The notes: generated by a model from the letters alone, not told the origin. A stretch of 10,758 nucleotides of DNA from Phycisphaerae bacterium (GCA_029260195.1 JAJDDS010000210.1:1-10758), one strand, 5' to 3'; positions 1 through 8,615 are shown, counted from the stretch's first letter. Translations and numbers: made by a program.

Positions 1-2
1 TC

Positions 3-35
3 GAGTTCATCTACTCCCGCGACGACAAGGAATAA
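3..35 (+). CDS. 3' end of an unidentified upstream gene
   Basis: The frame beginning at base 3 reads EFIYSRDDKE and then TAA (33-35). It is too short to assign a family. It is supported as a real gene end by the strong intrinsic terminator that starts 30 bases downstream and by the lack of any other use for this stretch. It could be part of a respiratory or oxidase-assembly locus because ctaA and ctaB follow, but the terminator and a separate promoter between them argue against a shared transcript. Confidence 0.5.
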   Translation, partial: EFIYSRDDKE

Positions 36-64
36 CGCGAACGATTGGACGATCCGGTATCGAC

Positions 65-101
65 GGGAAGGCCGGCGACCCCGTCGCCAGCCTCCCTTCT
101 T
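65..101 (+). terminator. Rho-independent terminator after the upstream gene
   Basis: A GC-rich hairpin with left arm 65-79 and right arm 83-96 closes on a CCC loop. The inner stem is GGCGAC/GTCGCC, followed by one C-A mismatch, GGC/GCC plus an A-T pair, one bulged A, and GGG/CCC. TTCTT (97-101) follows immediately. Position and shape suit termination of the gene that ends at 35. Confidence 0.65.
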
Positions 102-130
102 GCCATCGAATCCGAGAATCCTCCAGGTTT

Positions 131-198
131 GTCATTCCGAGCGAAGCGAGGAATCTTGCCGAACTGCAGTCCGCGTGCGCCAGTGCGCTCGGGATCAC
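131..198. repeat. Short interspersed repeat with imperfect terminal inverted repeats
   Basis: The left end GTCATTCCGAG (131-141) and right end CTCGGGATCAC (188-198) are inverted copies matching at 9 of 11 positions, enclosing 46 bases. The left part continues as CGAAGCGAGGAATCT, a string I recognise as a common non-coding repeat in many bacterial genomes, often mistranslated as HSERSEES-like peptides. It carries no gene and is best read as a MITE-like or REP-like element between the terminator and the ctaA promoter. Copy number in this genome cannot be judged from one window. Confidence 0.6.
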
Positions 199-243
199 CC
201 TAATCATCTCGCGCCCTTCTCGGTCCACCCACGGTTTCTCGCG

Positions 244-272
244 TTGGCCTCGATCCGCGCCTCGGGTATAGT
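244..272 (+). promoter_or_regulatory. sigma70-like promoter of ctaAB
   Basis: TTGGCC (244-249) and TATAGT (267-272) are separated by 17 bases. Transcription would begin near 279, giving a leader of about 40 bases before the GTG at 320. The -10 lies in GGGTATAGTCCCC, nearly identical to the surroundings of the bactofilin -10 at 9329. This is a prediction from motif and spacing only. Confidence 0.55.
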
Positions 273-319
273 CCCCAACCGAGCATGAGACCGAGGACCA
301 CCTCCCAAGGTTCGCAACC

Positions 320-1279
320 GTGACAGACCTACAATCCGCTTCTCCGCATCCCCCGGCTGCAGACACTCCCGCGGCGCCGCGCCGACTCGCCCTGGCCGTC
401 GCCGCATGCACTTTCGTGCTCATCTTCATCGGCGGGACCGTCACCAGCAACGACGCCGGACTCGCCTTTCCCGACTGGCCCACCGTCGAGGGGCATAACA
501 TGTTTCTCTACCCACCCTCCGAATGGGTCGGCGACAAGTTCTTCGAGCACGTGCATCGTCTAGCGGGTGCGACCGTCGGCATGCTGAGCATCGCCCTGGC
601 TGTCTGGATCCAGTGGCGCGAGCCGCGTCGATGGGTCCGCACGTTGGCTTGGATTATGCTCGGCGCGGTTATCGTCCAGGGCGTCATGGGTGGCCTGCGC
701 GTCACCGAGCGATCCGTCTTCCTGGCCATTGTGCATGGTTGTTTCGCCCAATTATTCTTCAGCTCGACCCTTTGTATGGTCGCCGCGCAATCCCGCGATT
801 GGTTCGCCACCGCGCCCGCCCGGCAATCCACCTCCAGCGCGATGCGGCGGTTTTGCGTGCTGGCGTCTGTCAGCGTCTTCGGCCAGTTGATTCTCGGAGC
901 AATCTACCGCCACCTGGGCCAGGGGTTGATCTTCCACATCCTCGGCGCCGTCACCGTCACCGTGATGATCAGCGTTCTACTCATGTGGGTCTCCGGTGAC
1001 TACGCGTCGCAACCGCTGATGATGCGATCGGTCAAGCTCCTCGCCGTTCTGCTCGTTGCCCAACTCGTGCTTGGCGGCGGTGCATTCGTCTCCACCATGA
1101 CCTACCACGCCGATCGGCCGGCGAGACTCTGGGAGTGGCTGGTCCCCTCGCTGCACGTTTCTGTCGGGGCGTTGATTCTGGCTGTTACCGTCACCCTGAC
1201 CGCGTGCGCCCACCGATACGCCGGCCCCGGATCCGAGCCTAAGGCCACCCGGGTGTCACCGGGAGTCACCGCGCTGTGA
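320..1279 (+). CDS. ctaA: Heme A synthase (CtaA/COX15 family)
   Basis: This integral membrane enzyme oxidises the C8 methyl of heme O to a formyl group, giving heme A for cytochrome oxidase. The 319-residue length is normal for the family. About eight hydrophobic segments are visible. The signature GGTVTSNDAGLAFPDWP follows the first one. Likely heme-ligand histidines are H79 (in EHVHR, with conserved E76), H139 (IVHG), H206 (FHILGA) and H279 (LHVSVGA). The loop after the first helix has no cysteine pair, unlike Bacillus CtaA. The start is GTG with AAGG (307-310) nine bases upstream. The stop overlaps the ctaB start as GTGA, so translation is probably coupled. Identification is firm from the pattern of signatures. 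Confidence 0.94.
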   Translation: MTDLQSASPHPPAADTPAAPRRLALAVAACTFVLIFIGGTVTSNDAGLAFPDWPTVEGHNMFLYPPSEWVGDKFFEHVHRLAGATVGMLSIALAVWIQWREPRRWVRTLAWIMLGAVIVQGVMGGLRVTERSVFLAIVHGCFAQLFFSSTLCMVAAQSRDWFATAPARQSTSSAMRRFCVLASVSVFGQLILGAIYRHLGQGLIFHILGAVTVTVMISVLLMWVSGDYASQPLMMRSVKLLAVLLVAQLVLGGGAFVSTMTYHADRPARLWEWLVPSLHVSVGALILAVTVTLTACAHRYAGPGSEPKATRVSPGVTAL

Positions 1280-2172
1280 CCGCAGCCGGCGCCAACTCCG
1301 CCGCCGGTTCGCAGGGTACGCTCGGCGACTACGCAGCCGTGCTTAAGGCGCGGATCACCGCGTTGGTCGTCGTTGCCACCGCGATCGGTTTTCACATGGG
1401 ACACGTGGGCGCCCTGTCGGGCGCCGTCGTTCCGCTTGTCTGGGTGTGCGTTGGCATGGCGTTGGTCGTCAGCGGCGCCAACTCGCTGAACCAGTTGATC
1501 GAACGGCGGCACGACGCGCGCATGGCCCGCACAGCCAACCGCCCGCTCGCGACCGGACGACTCTCCCCGAGGCAGGTTCTGCTGTTTGGTTCCGCCTGTT
1601 CCGCCGTCGGAGCGGCTCTGTTGGCGGTGTTCGTCAACCCCGCCTGCGCCGCGGTGGCTACCACCAGTTGGGCGTTGTACGTGTTCGCCTACACACCGCT
1701 CAAGCGGATCACGCCCTGGTGCGTACCCGTGGGAGCCGTCCCCGGTGCCCTCCCACCCGTGATCGGATGGACCGCAGCCACCGGCGATTTGCAGGCGGTG
1801 TCATTCATCCCATTCGCCATTATGTTCGTCTGGCAGCTTCCGCACTTCCACGCCATCGCATGGCTGTACCGTGACGACTACGCCGACGCCGGGTACCCCG
1901 TGCTTCCGGTCATCGAGCCCACGGGCCGGCGCACGTCCGTCGAGATGATCGTCTACTCGATCGTTTTGCTACCGGTCAGCCTACTTCCGACGTGGATCGA
2001 ACTGTCCGGCTACGTTTACTACGTCGGTGCGTTGATTCTCGGGTTCGCGTTCCTCGCGTTTTCGATCGAGGTTGCCCGCCTGCGCACCCGCGTCAGCGCC
2101 CGCCAGCACCTGCTCGCCTCGCTCGCATACCTTACCCTGCTGTTCGCGTTGATGTCGCTCGACAAGGTTTAG
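1276..2172 (+). CDS. ctaB: Protoheme IX farnesyltransferase, heme O synthase (CtaB/COX10)
   Basis: This membrane prenyltransferase of the UbiA superfamily adds a farnesyl group to heme B, making heme O, the substrate of CtaA. It has 298 residues, typical length, with about eight or nine membrane segments. The prenyl-diphosphate site reads NQLIERRHDARMARTANRP (72-90), with E76 and D80 in place of the more common DxxxD and the conserved MxRTxxRP. The NQxxE form resembles mitochondrial COX10. The family motif YTPLKR (139-144) and the second acidic motif in WLYRDDYADAGYPVLP (196-211) are present. The GTG start overlaps the ctaA stop by four bases, with GGGAG at 1261-1265 as a possible ribosome site. 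It converges on the minus-strand gene ending at 2216. Confidence 0.95.
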   Translation: MTAAGANSAAGSQGTLGDYAAVLKARITALVVVATAIGFHMGHVGALSGAVVPLVWVCVGMALVVSGANSLNQLIERRHDARMARTANRPLATGRLSPRQVLLFGSACSAVGAALLAVFVNPACAAVATTSWALYVFAYTPLKRITPWCVPVGAVPGALPPVIGWTAATGDLQAVSFIPFAIMFVWQLPHFHAIAWLYRDDYADAGYPVLPVIEPTGRRTSVEMIVYSIVLLPVSLLPTWIELSGYVYYVGALILGFAFLAFSIEVARLRTRVSARQHLLASLAYLTLLFALMSLDKV

Positions 2173-2215
2173 TCGCAGCGGCTGGCGACGCTTTGTAGAC
2201 GTGTCAGCGCGAGAT

Positions 2216-3181
2216 TTAGGGAGTGGTGAAGACGGTTTGAAACGCACCGAAGTCGAGCAGGTCGACATCGCCGTCGATGTCACTATCGAACGCCGACAGG
2301 CAGGCTTCGACGCACATGGACGGGTCGGGGGTCGGGGGTGTCCCGCTGCCGCTGAAACAGTCCACAAAGCCGATGTAGTCGCTCAAGTCCACAACGAGAT
2401 CACCGGTGGAATCACCCGGTCCGGTGTCGGGGATGGGATCGACCACGCTGACATCAAACGAACAGGAATCGCTCAGCCCGCAGAACTCGGTGGCGCTACA
2501 GTGGACGGTGGTGACACCCATGGGGAACGCGTCGCCGCTGAGGGCGTCGCAGGTCGCGTCGACGGCGAACCCGCAGCCATCGCTGATGGCAGGCCACTCC
2601 GCGACGCCCGTTTGAGTATCGGCGTCGGCGCAGACGATGACGGTGTCGGGGCAGACGACGATGGGGACGGTTCCGTCGTCGATCTTGACGGGCTCCATGG
2701 GGGTGAGCACGGGTTCGACGGAGGCGCCGTTGTTGCCGGAGAGCAGCGTTGGCGGATCGTGCGGGACGAAATCGAGTGTCGGGAAGCAGTTATCGAGGGC
2801 TGTGAACGTTATGGTCGCCACCCTGGCTGGACCCTGAGTTGCCAACGTACAGTTGGGAAACTGGGCGACGGCGTAGGTGATGAGTCCGAGTTCCTCGTCG
2901 ACGGATTCGAAGAGTTGGAAGGAGAAGGGGCCGTCGCCGCTGGGTGTCATGCTGACAAAATCGAGCTTCGCCTCGTCGTATGCGAGGAACATCTGCGCGG
3001 CGCAGATCGCCAGTTGAGACTCGGTCATGTCAATGTCAACGATGACCGGATCGCCGATGTCATAGCAGGTCTGATCGGGATTGAGTGAGAGCGCGGGAGT
3101 CTGTGCCGTTGAGGGCGCAGCGCCCAGGGCAACGGTGATCAAGCCGATGGTCGCGGTTGTCGTGAGAGCGTGTCGCCGCAT
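2216..3181 (-). CDS. Secreted cohesin-like / HYR / dockerin-like protein
   Basis: A predicted exported protein of 321 residues. Residues 1-26 are a Sec signal peptide (MRRH, then a hydrophobic stretch, cleavage near STA|QT). Residues 30-165 look like a cohesin-type beta-sandwich (DIGDPVIVDID, then YDEAKLDFVSM, then ARVATITFTAL). Residues 172-249 resemble a HYR domain (VVCPDTVIVCADADTQ, FPMGVTTVHCSATEFCG). Residues 256-318 contain two dockerin-like calcium loops: DSTGDLVVDLSDY and DSDIDGDVDLLDFGAFQ. The longest frame begins at 3205, but AGGAGG lies inside those extra codons, nine bases before the ATG at 3181, so 3181 is the better start and gives a normal signal peptide. No enzyme domain is visible. 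A structural or adhesive role is inference. Confidence 0.85.
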   Translation of the reverse strand: MRRHALTTTATIGLITVALGAAPSTAQTPALSLNPDQTCYDIGDPVIVDIDMTESQLAICAAQMFLAYDEAKLDFVSMTPSGDGPFSFQLFESVDEELGLITYAVAQFPNCTLATQGPARVATITFTALDNCFPTLDFVPHDPPTLLSGNNGASVEPVLTPMEPVKIDDGTVPIVVCPDTVIVCADADTQTGVAEWPAISDGCGFAVDATCDALSGDAFPMGVTTVHCSATEFCGLSDSCSFDVSVVDPIPDTGPGDSTGDLVVDLSDYIGFVDCFSGSGTPPTPDPSMCVEACLSAFDSDIDGDVDLLDFGAFQTVFTTP

Positions 3182-3506
3182 TGCTTTTTCCCTCCTGCCC
3201 ATCATAGGCGGTCACCCTGACTACGGCCGCGCTATTTATATCAGATTCAAGCGTGCCGAACCAGCTTGTTCGTTCGATACGGACGTCACGCAACTCCGGA
3301 CGCCGTTTTCCGCCACGGACGGCTACTTACGTCCGAAAGATGACGTCCCAGAAGGGCGTGCTGACGTCGAAAGCTCGGGCGGGGTCGCCGAAAAAGTGCG
3401 ATTGATGGTATCGGACAAGCATCGCGATCACGGACGGTCCGAACAAGACGAACAGCCGGGCGCAGAGCGGACGATCACTAACCGTCGGCGTCAAGCCAAC
3501 CCACAT
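3182..3506. other. 325-bp non-coding gap between two secreted-protein genes
   Basis: No convincing gene or structured RNA is seen here. It holds the leader and probable promoter of the 2216-3181 gene and the unterminated 3' side of the 3507-5399 gene. A short inverted repeat CGGAC-G-GTCCG (3431-3441) has no T-run and is a poor terminator. Three GACGTC palindromes (3282, 3342, 3363) occur, two of them as TGACGTC 21 bases apart, but the same hexamer is frequent in coding DNA of the window. Confidence 0.6.
3235..3240 (-). promoter_or_regulatory. Possible -10 box for the cohesin-like gene
   Basis: On the minus strand the sequence reads TATAAA in an unusually AT-rich patch of this GC-rich DNA. 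Transcription would start near 3228, leaving about 47 bases to the ATG at 3181. No good -35 box is seen at the usual distance, so this is tentative. Confidence 0.35.
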
Positions 3507-5399
3507 TTACGCCTCCGCGCATCGACGACCCCGAAAGACGATCGTCCCGGCCGTGAGCAACAGCAACGTCATGCCCATGACGCCCCATTCGCTCACCGTC
3601 GGAATCTCCCCGGCGGCGCAGGCCGGATCCGCCGTGCAGTCGGGATCGCCACAGTCGGTCGCCCCATCACAATCGTTGTCCGCGCCGTCGTCGCAGGTCT
3701 GTTCAGGGACCTCATCCGGAACGCAGCCGCCGGCTCCGGACGGTACGGCCACGATGGCGCTCACCGAATTCGGCGTTCCGGGTCGGAACAGCCCGAGGGT
3801 CACCTCGCCCGTACCGGGATCCACATTCGCATCGAACCAAAAGGTGTACATCGTGCCCCATCGTAGGGCGTTGGAGTCGGGATTCTGGGCGAAGGTTTCC
3901 GGGCTGGACCAAGTGACGGCTGTTGCGCCGGTCACGACCGGCCAGTCGGTGTTGTCGTACGGCTCACCGGAGTGGTACTCCACGTCATTGAATCCGGCGT
4001 TGGTGACGAGGGTACCCGCCGGGATGGGCACGCTGAACGAGCCCCCGCTACGATGGGAATTTAGATTGTAAGCTGCGTACGTATACCGCCACGTTCCGTC
4101 GCCGTTGTCTTCAGCCTTCGCCGCTACGATGAACCGCCCCTCGCCGGGCACGTCGGTGTCGACGGTTGTGACGGTCGCGTCGTTATCCTGCCAGGCAAAG
4201 ATCGCGGGGACGTGAAGGGCCATCGATCCGGTTTGATTGAGCGAGAAATCCCCGCCAACGGTGACGCGCTTGTAGGACGCGTTGTTAAGCGAGTTGCCGG
4301 CCTGGGCGTCGTCCGTACCGACGTATACGCCCTCCACGAAATAGAGTGCTCCCGCTTGAGTAAGGTCAGTTTCGGCGACCTGTAGTCTTCTGAAAATAGC
4401 GTTCCCGCTGCCCCCGGGGATGGGCGCGAAATCGCCACTGTAGGGATTGATGCCGGAGCGCGGTCCCATCCTGCTTTGGCTCCCATTCCAGCCGGAGCTG
4501 TAGATGTCCCTGCACCCGGGGTGCAGCGTGCCGGGCGCGCCCGAGCTGCACGACCCGCCGCAGGAACCGTTGGCTACGCAGCAGGCGGTCTTGACCCACG
4601 ATATGCCGATCTGCTCGAGCCGTCCGCCGTGTAGCCGGTAGGCATTCATCCCCAGACCGGGTGTTCCGTTGTTGTTCCAGAGTAGATCCTGGTTGCCGAT
4701 GTTGCAGGTCCAACTGCCAAGGGCGTAGCCCCGGATACCACCGACCGCTCCATAGTTCGAAATGCTTCCGATTTCGGTATAGACGACGTCGGGGCCGTTG
4801 CTCGCGCTGCACGGGGTCGGTTCGCAGGAGGCGCCTTCACCCATGAACACCCCGCCGTCCGCTTCGCAATCCGTCTGCAATTCCGGCGTACACACGTCAG
4901 CGCGACAGCAGGCGCCGGCCTGTGGGGGAAGGCATTCGAGGGTCAGCGTCCCAGTGCCGGTATTCCCAGCAAACCCGCCCATCTGAATCAGAACCTGCAC
5001 GCCCGCCGATACGGAAACGGTCAGAATCGTCGAGAGACCGCAGCCGCTGGTGTCGTCGTTGCATCCGAGCTGGCTTCCGCTGACGGGCGGGCAGGTGCCG
5101 GACGGATACACGGCGATTGCTGTGTCGTAGGTAGCCGTGTTGCACGTGCTGAGGGTGAGATTCCCGGTACAGGTCGGCGTGTGGAGGTACCAGATGTCCG
5201 AGCCGATCGACCCGCACGGCGAAGGACCGTCGGTGGACGCACCGACCGTGCTGATTGCCGTCGATCCATCGTTGATTGGCAACGCGGCGCTGCAGACATC
5301 GTTGACTGGTTGCGCCGCGGCTCGGGTCGCCCAGATCGGCATCGTGACAAATGAAGCCAGCGTCAACCCGCGTCCCAGCCGCACATGAAGATTACGCAT
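3507..5399 (-). CDS. IPTL-anchored secreted surface protein, planctomycete-type
   Basis: A 630-residue exported protein of unknown function. Residues 1-30 are a signal peptide ending ATRAAAQ. Residues 31-156 form a cysteine-rich beta domain (NDVCSAALPI, GSDIWYLHTPTCTGNLTLSTC, LGCNDDTSGCG) like those seen in many planctomycete secreted proteins. Residues 162-197 are a GACC...PC cysteine module. Residues 203-550 are one large domain with NYGAVGGIRGYALG, GMNAYRLHGGRLEQIG, NGSQSRMGPRSGINPYSG, NLNSHRSGGSFSVP and YHSGEPYDNTDW. I recognise this as a recurring uncharacterised planctomycete domain, from memory. Residues 568-588 are an acidic calcium-loop-like segment (DDGADNDCDG). IPTVSEWG (599-606), a hydrophobic helix and RGRR form the IPTL-CTERM sorting tail, normally processed by an exosortase. 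The start is supported by GGAGG nine bases upstream. Confidence 0.88.
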   Translation of the reverse strand: MRNLHVRLGRGLTLASFVTMPIWATRAAAQPVNDVCSAALPINDGSTAISTVGASTDGPSPCGSIGSDIWYLHTPTCTGNLTLSTCNTATYDTAIAVYPSGTCPPVSGSQLGCNDDTSGCGLSTILTVSVSAGVQVLIQMGGFAGNTGTGTLTLECLPPQAGACCRADVCTPELQTDCEADGGVFMGEGASCEPTPCSASNGPDVVYTEIGSISNYGAVGGIRGYALGSWTCNIGNQDLLWNNNGTPGLGMNAYRLHGGRLEQIGISWVKTACCVANGSCGGSCSSGAPGTLHPGCRDIYSSGWNGSQSRMGPRSGINPYSGDFAPIPGGSGNAIFRRLQVAETDLTQAGALYFVEGVYVGTDDAQAGNSLNNASYKRVTVGGDFSLNQTGSMALHVPAIFAWQDNDATVTTVDTDVPGEGRFIVAAKAEDNGDGTWRYTYAAYNLNSHRSGGSFSVPIPAGTLVTNAGFNDVEYHSGEPYDNTDWPVVTGATAVTWSSPETFAQNPDSNALRWGTMYTFWFDANVDPGTGEVTLGLFRPGTPNSVSAIVAVPSGAGGCVPDEVPEQTCDDGADNDCDGATDCGDPDCTADPACAAGEIPTVSEWGVMGMTLLLLTAGTIVFRGRRCAEA

Positions 5400-5459
5400 C
5401 AGGGAGACCCTCCGGTGGCTGATGATTGGATTAGTAAGTCGTCTTGTGCCCGGCCCGTT

Positions 5460-5474
5460 TTCCCTTCACGGGAA
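5460..5474 (-). other. Small hairpin at the 5' end of the surface-protein leader
   Basis: TTCCC (5460-5464) and GGGAA (5470-5474) form a five-base-pair stem with a five-base loop. If the -10 box at 5481-5486 is right, transcription begins close to 5474, so this hairpin would sit at the very 5' end of the mRNA, where such structures often protect against decay. I could not match the leader to a known riboswitch. Confidence 0.3.
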
Positions 5475-5475
5475 T

Positions 5476-5497
5476 GCGCGATCATACGCGATCGCGC
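5476..5497 (-). promoter_or_regulatory. Perfect 22-bp palindrome over the predicted -10 of the surface-protein gene
   Basis: GCGCGATC (5476-5483), six bases, then GATCGCGC (5490-5497) are perfect inverted arms. The minus-strand hexamer TATGAT (5486 to 5481), a one-mismatch -10 box, lies inside. The -35 at the usual spacing is weak. A dimeric regulator bound here would block RNA polymerase, so a repressor operator is the simplest reading, but no regulator gene is adjacent. The rest of the 5400-5592 gap shows nothing else I can support. Confidence 0.45.
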
Positions 5498-5592
5498 CGG
5501 AGATTGCATCCCTATTTGGCGGAATTCGCGGGTGGCGGATGCTTGGAGGTAGGCAGCAGGTTCCGTGCGTCGCGGGCACACTGCGGTCACTG

Positions 5593-7299
5593 TCAGGAGC
5601 GAGTTGGGGCGTTCGATTTTGAGCGACGGGCGCCGAACGCGAGGATGACCAGCGAGGTGAGCACGTATCCCACCGCGATGGGCCACGCGGAGTAGATGTA
5701 AGCGCCGTCGCGTGGTGCGGTGAAGACGAACAGGAAGTCGATTGCGTTGCCGGTGACTTGATAGGCGTGGGTCAAGCCGAGGACGGCAAAAACGGCGCCG
5801 ATCAACGACCAGACGGCTGCGGGCCGAAACTTGTGATCGATCAGGCAGGCCGCGATGGCGGCGAGGATCATGCAGGTGAAAATGTAGCCGCGTTCCATCA
5901 GGTTCAGCCCGTGGATCAGGAACCCGTTGACCACCGACGTCCGACCGGCGGTGGGGTGCTCGGATTCCAGGAGTTGCTGCATCGTGGTGGCGGGCGCTGC
6001 GGGGATTAGTGACTGGCGGGCGACTGGAGCGTCGATCGGTGTCGCGGTGAGTTGTGCAGCGATGAATGTCCCCCACATGACCGTCGCGCCCCATGCGGCG
6101 ATCGCGGGGAACAGGCCCAAGGCGACGGCCGGGGCGTGGGCGCGGGGGGTGGCTTGAAACGCCTGAGCGGTGATGACCAGCCCGATCCATAGGACGATGG
6201 CGATGCCGGCTTCGAGCGGGATGACTTCATGGATGAATCCGACGGTCCCGGTCAGGCAGATCAGGGTTATGACCAGACCGTTCAGCGTCGAGTAACCGGA
6301 ACGAGCGCCGAGACCCTTCCACCCGGGGTGGCCTATGTAGAGCGTCGTGGGAAAGCAGCTCCCAAACCCTGCGGCGACGAACGTGCCCAGGCCGTTGACC
6401 GCGAGAGAAGAGCGGGTGTCAAACCGATCGCCGCCCGCCTCGGCTGACTCGATGTTCTGAAGGCTGCCGACGAGGTTGAACAACCCCATAGGTACGATGA
6501 CCGACAGGAAGCCGATCCACTCCCCGACGGGCAGTCTCAACGACTCCAGAATCGTTCCGCCCGACCAGGCAGGCAAATACCACCCGCTAACACCCCACGC
6601 TGACGCGACGGCGCTCGCCGACATCGGACTCGCCAGCCAGTCGGCAGGCAAGCACCAGGCGATGACGGTTCCAGCCGCGACAGCGACGAGGCCACCGGGC
6701 AGACCCAGCGGCATGCGGACCTGGGCGAAGTACGTGAGCATGATGATCCCGAGCGGGAGCATGGCGACGACGGGCGACGCGAAGATCTCGAGCGCGAACT
6801 TCATGGCGATGAACCCAACGGCGATGCCGGCCAACGTGGACAACAGTGCGGCACGCGGGGTGTGTCGGCGGACCCACTCGGCACCGAAGGCGCCGACGAA
6901 CTCGATCAGCCCGCTGCCGACACAGGCCAGCATGCCCATCTTCCAGGCGGCGGCGGGTGATCCGGTGGACCGGTAGACGGGTGCCATGACGAAGAAGACG
7001 TAGACCAAGAGCGAAGGCGTGTTGATTCCGTACGGTAGGGCGGTGACGTCGTCGCGGTTTTCACGTCTCGCCAGCCGGCGGGCCTGCCACGCGTAGAACA
7101 GGTTGCCAAACAAGATCGAGACGGCTGCCCCGGGGAGAATGCGCGCGTAGACGAACGCGGCATCATCCCCGTGCATGCCACAAAGGGCGCCGCAGAGCGT
7201 GACGATGACCAGGAGTTGCACCAGGTTGTCGATGAACAACCCGAAGAAGCCGTCGAGGTCGCGCTTGACGAAATACCGCACGGCACATGTGTCCGTCAC
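5593..7299 (-). CDS. NCS2/AzgA-like permease, substrate unknown
   Basis: A polytopic inner-membrane transporter of 568 residues with about a dozen hydrophobic segments. It begins with DGFFGLFIDNLVQLL (16-30), then ARILPGAAVSILFGNLFYAWQ (52-72) and TALPYGINTPS (86-96). The region SLQNIESAEAGGDRFD (279-294) with GSCFPTTLYIGHPGWKGLGARSGY (313-336) aligns in pattern with the conserved core of AzgA-type nucleobase permeases (GTSxxTxYIES...GGRTG). A purine or related nucleobase is the family's usual cargo; the true substrate is unknown. The start is uncertain: GTG at 7299 has no ribosome site because an inverted repeat begins two bases upstream, and GTG at 7281 is an alternative. It lies 77 bases downstream of sucC on the same strand and may be co-transcribed. 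Confidence 0.82.
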   Translation of the reverse strand: MTDTCAVRYFVKRDLDGFFGLFIDNLVQLLVIVTLCGALCGMHGDDAAFVYARILPGAAVSILFGNLFYAWQARRLARRENRDDVTALPYGINTPSLLVYVFFVMAPVYRSTGSPAAAWKMGMLACVGSGLIEFVGAFGAEWVRRHTPRAALLSTLAGIAVGFIAMKFALEIFASPVVAMLPLGIIMLTYFAQVRMPLGLPGGLVAVAAGTVIAWCLPADWLASPMSASAVASAWGVSGWYLPAWSGGTILESLRLPVGEWIGFLSVIVPMGLFNLVGSLQNIESAEAGGDRFDTRSSLAVNGLGTFVAAGFGSCFPTTLYIGHPGWKGLGARSGYSTLNGLVITLICLTGTVGFIHEVIPLEAGIAIVLWIGLVITAQAFQATPRAHAPAVALGLFPAIAAWGATVMWGTFIAAQLTATPIDAPVARQSLIPAAPATTMQQLLESEHPTAGRTSVVNGFLIHGLNLMERGYIFTCMILAAIAACLIDHKFRPAAVWSLIGAVFAVLGLTHAYQVTGNAIDFLFVFTAPRDGAYIYSAWPIAVGYVLTSLVILAFGARRSKSNAPTRS

Positions 7300-7301
7300 G
7301 G

Positions 7302-7376
7302 GAATTCAGAATGTCGAATAGCGAATGAAGAACCCGCCGTTCCACATTCTGAATTCGCCATTCGACATTCTGAATT

Positions 7377-7377
<1 letters not shown>
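7302..7377. repeat. Inverted-repeat element filling the sucC-permease gap
   Basis: Arms 7302-7326 and 7353-7377 are inverted copies matching at 24 of 25 positions, including a perfect GAATTCAGAATGTCGAAT core. In minus-strand RNA the single mismatch becomes a G-U pair, so a 25-bp hairpin with a 26-base loop is possible. The 13-mer ACATTCTGAATTC also occurs twice directly (7344-7356 and 7365-7377), 21 bases apart. The element supplies the last base of the sucC TAG stop and ends two bases before the permease start. It is AT-richer than its surroundings and looks like an inserted palindromic repeat rather than a T-tailed terminator. Confidence 0.75.
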
Positions 7378-8540
<1,163 letters not shown>

Positions 8541-8591
8541 ATGGCTTGAATTCCTCTCGACGTTGGTCTCGGTGTCACCGCCGCGCCGCCG

Positions 8592-8607
8592 GGTGACGCG
8601 CGTCGCC
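8592..8607. promoter_or_regulatory. Near-palindrome at the predicted sucC transcription start
   Basis: GGTGACGC followed directly by GCGTCGCC is a 16-base palindrome with seven of eight pairs complementary. It lies just downstream of the predicted sucC -10 box, about where transcription would begin, a common operator position. It could also be chance in GC-rich DNA. Confidence 0.3.
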
Positions 8608-8615
8608 AAGTCGGC

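Noticed and set aside
2172..2189. Hairpin GTCGC-N8-GCGAC between ctaB and the convergent secreted-protein gene as a two-way terminator
   Set aside because: The stem is only five pairs with an eight-base loop and no T-run on either strand. The position is right but the signal is too weak.
3282..3368. Three GACGTC palindromes as an operator array
   Set aside because: The hexamer also occurs repeatedly within coding regions (for example near 7674, 9188 and 9588), so clustering here is not clearly meaningful.
2201..3866. Plus-strand frames (295 and 261 codons) opposite the secreted-protein genes
   Set aside because: They are antisense shadows of genes with signal peptides and recognisable domains. 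The second also spans a non-coding gap.
5400..5480. A cyclic-di-GMP (GEMM-like) riboswitch in the surface-protein leader
   Set aside because: The leader contains GGGAAAACGGGCC, faintly like part of GEMM, but the conserved core and second stem are missing.
5399..6190. A 263-codon minus-strand frame overlapping the permease C-terminus
   Set aside because: It is in another frame of the permease gene, arginine- and proline-rich, with no ribosome site. The permease frame has clear membrane segments and family motifs.
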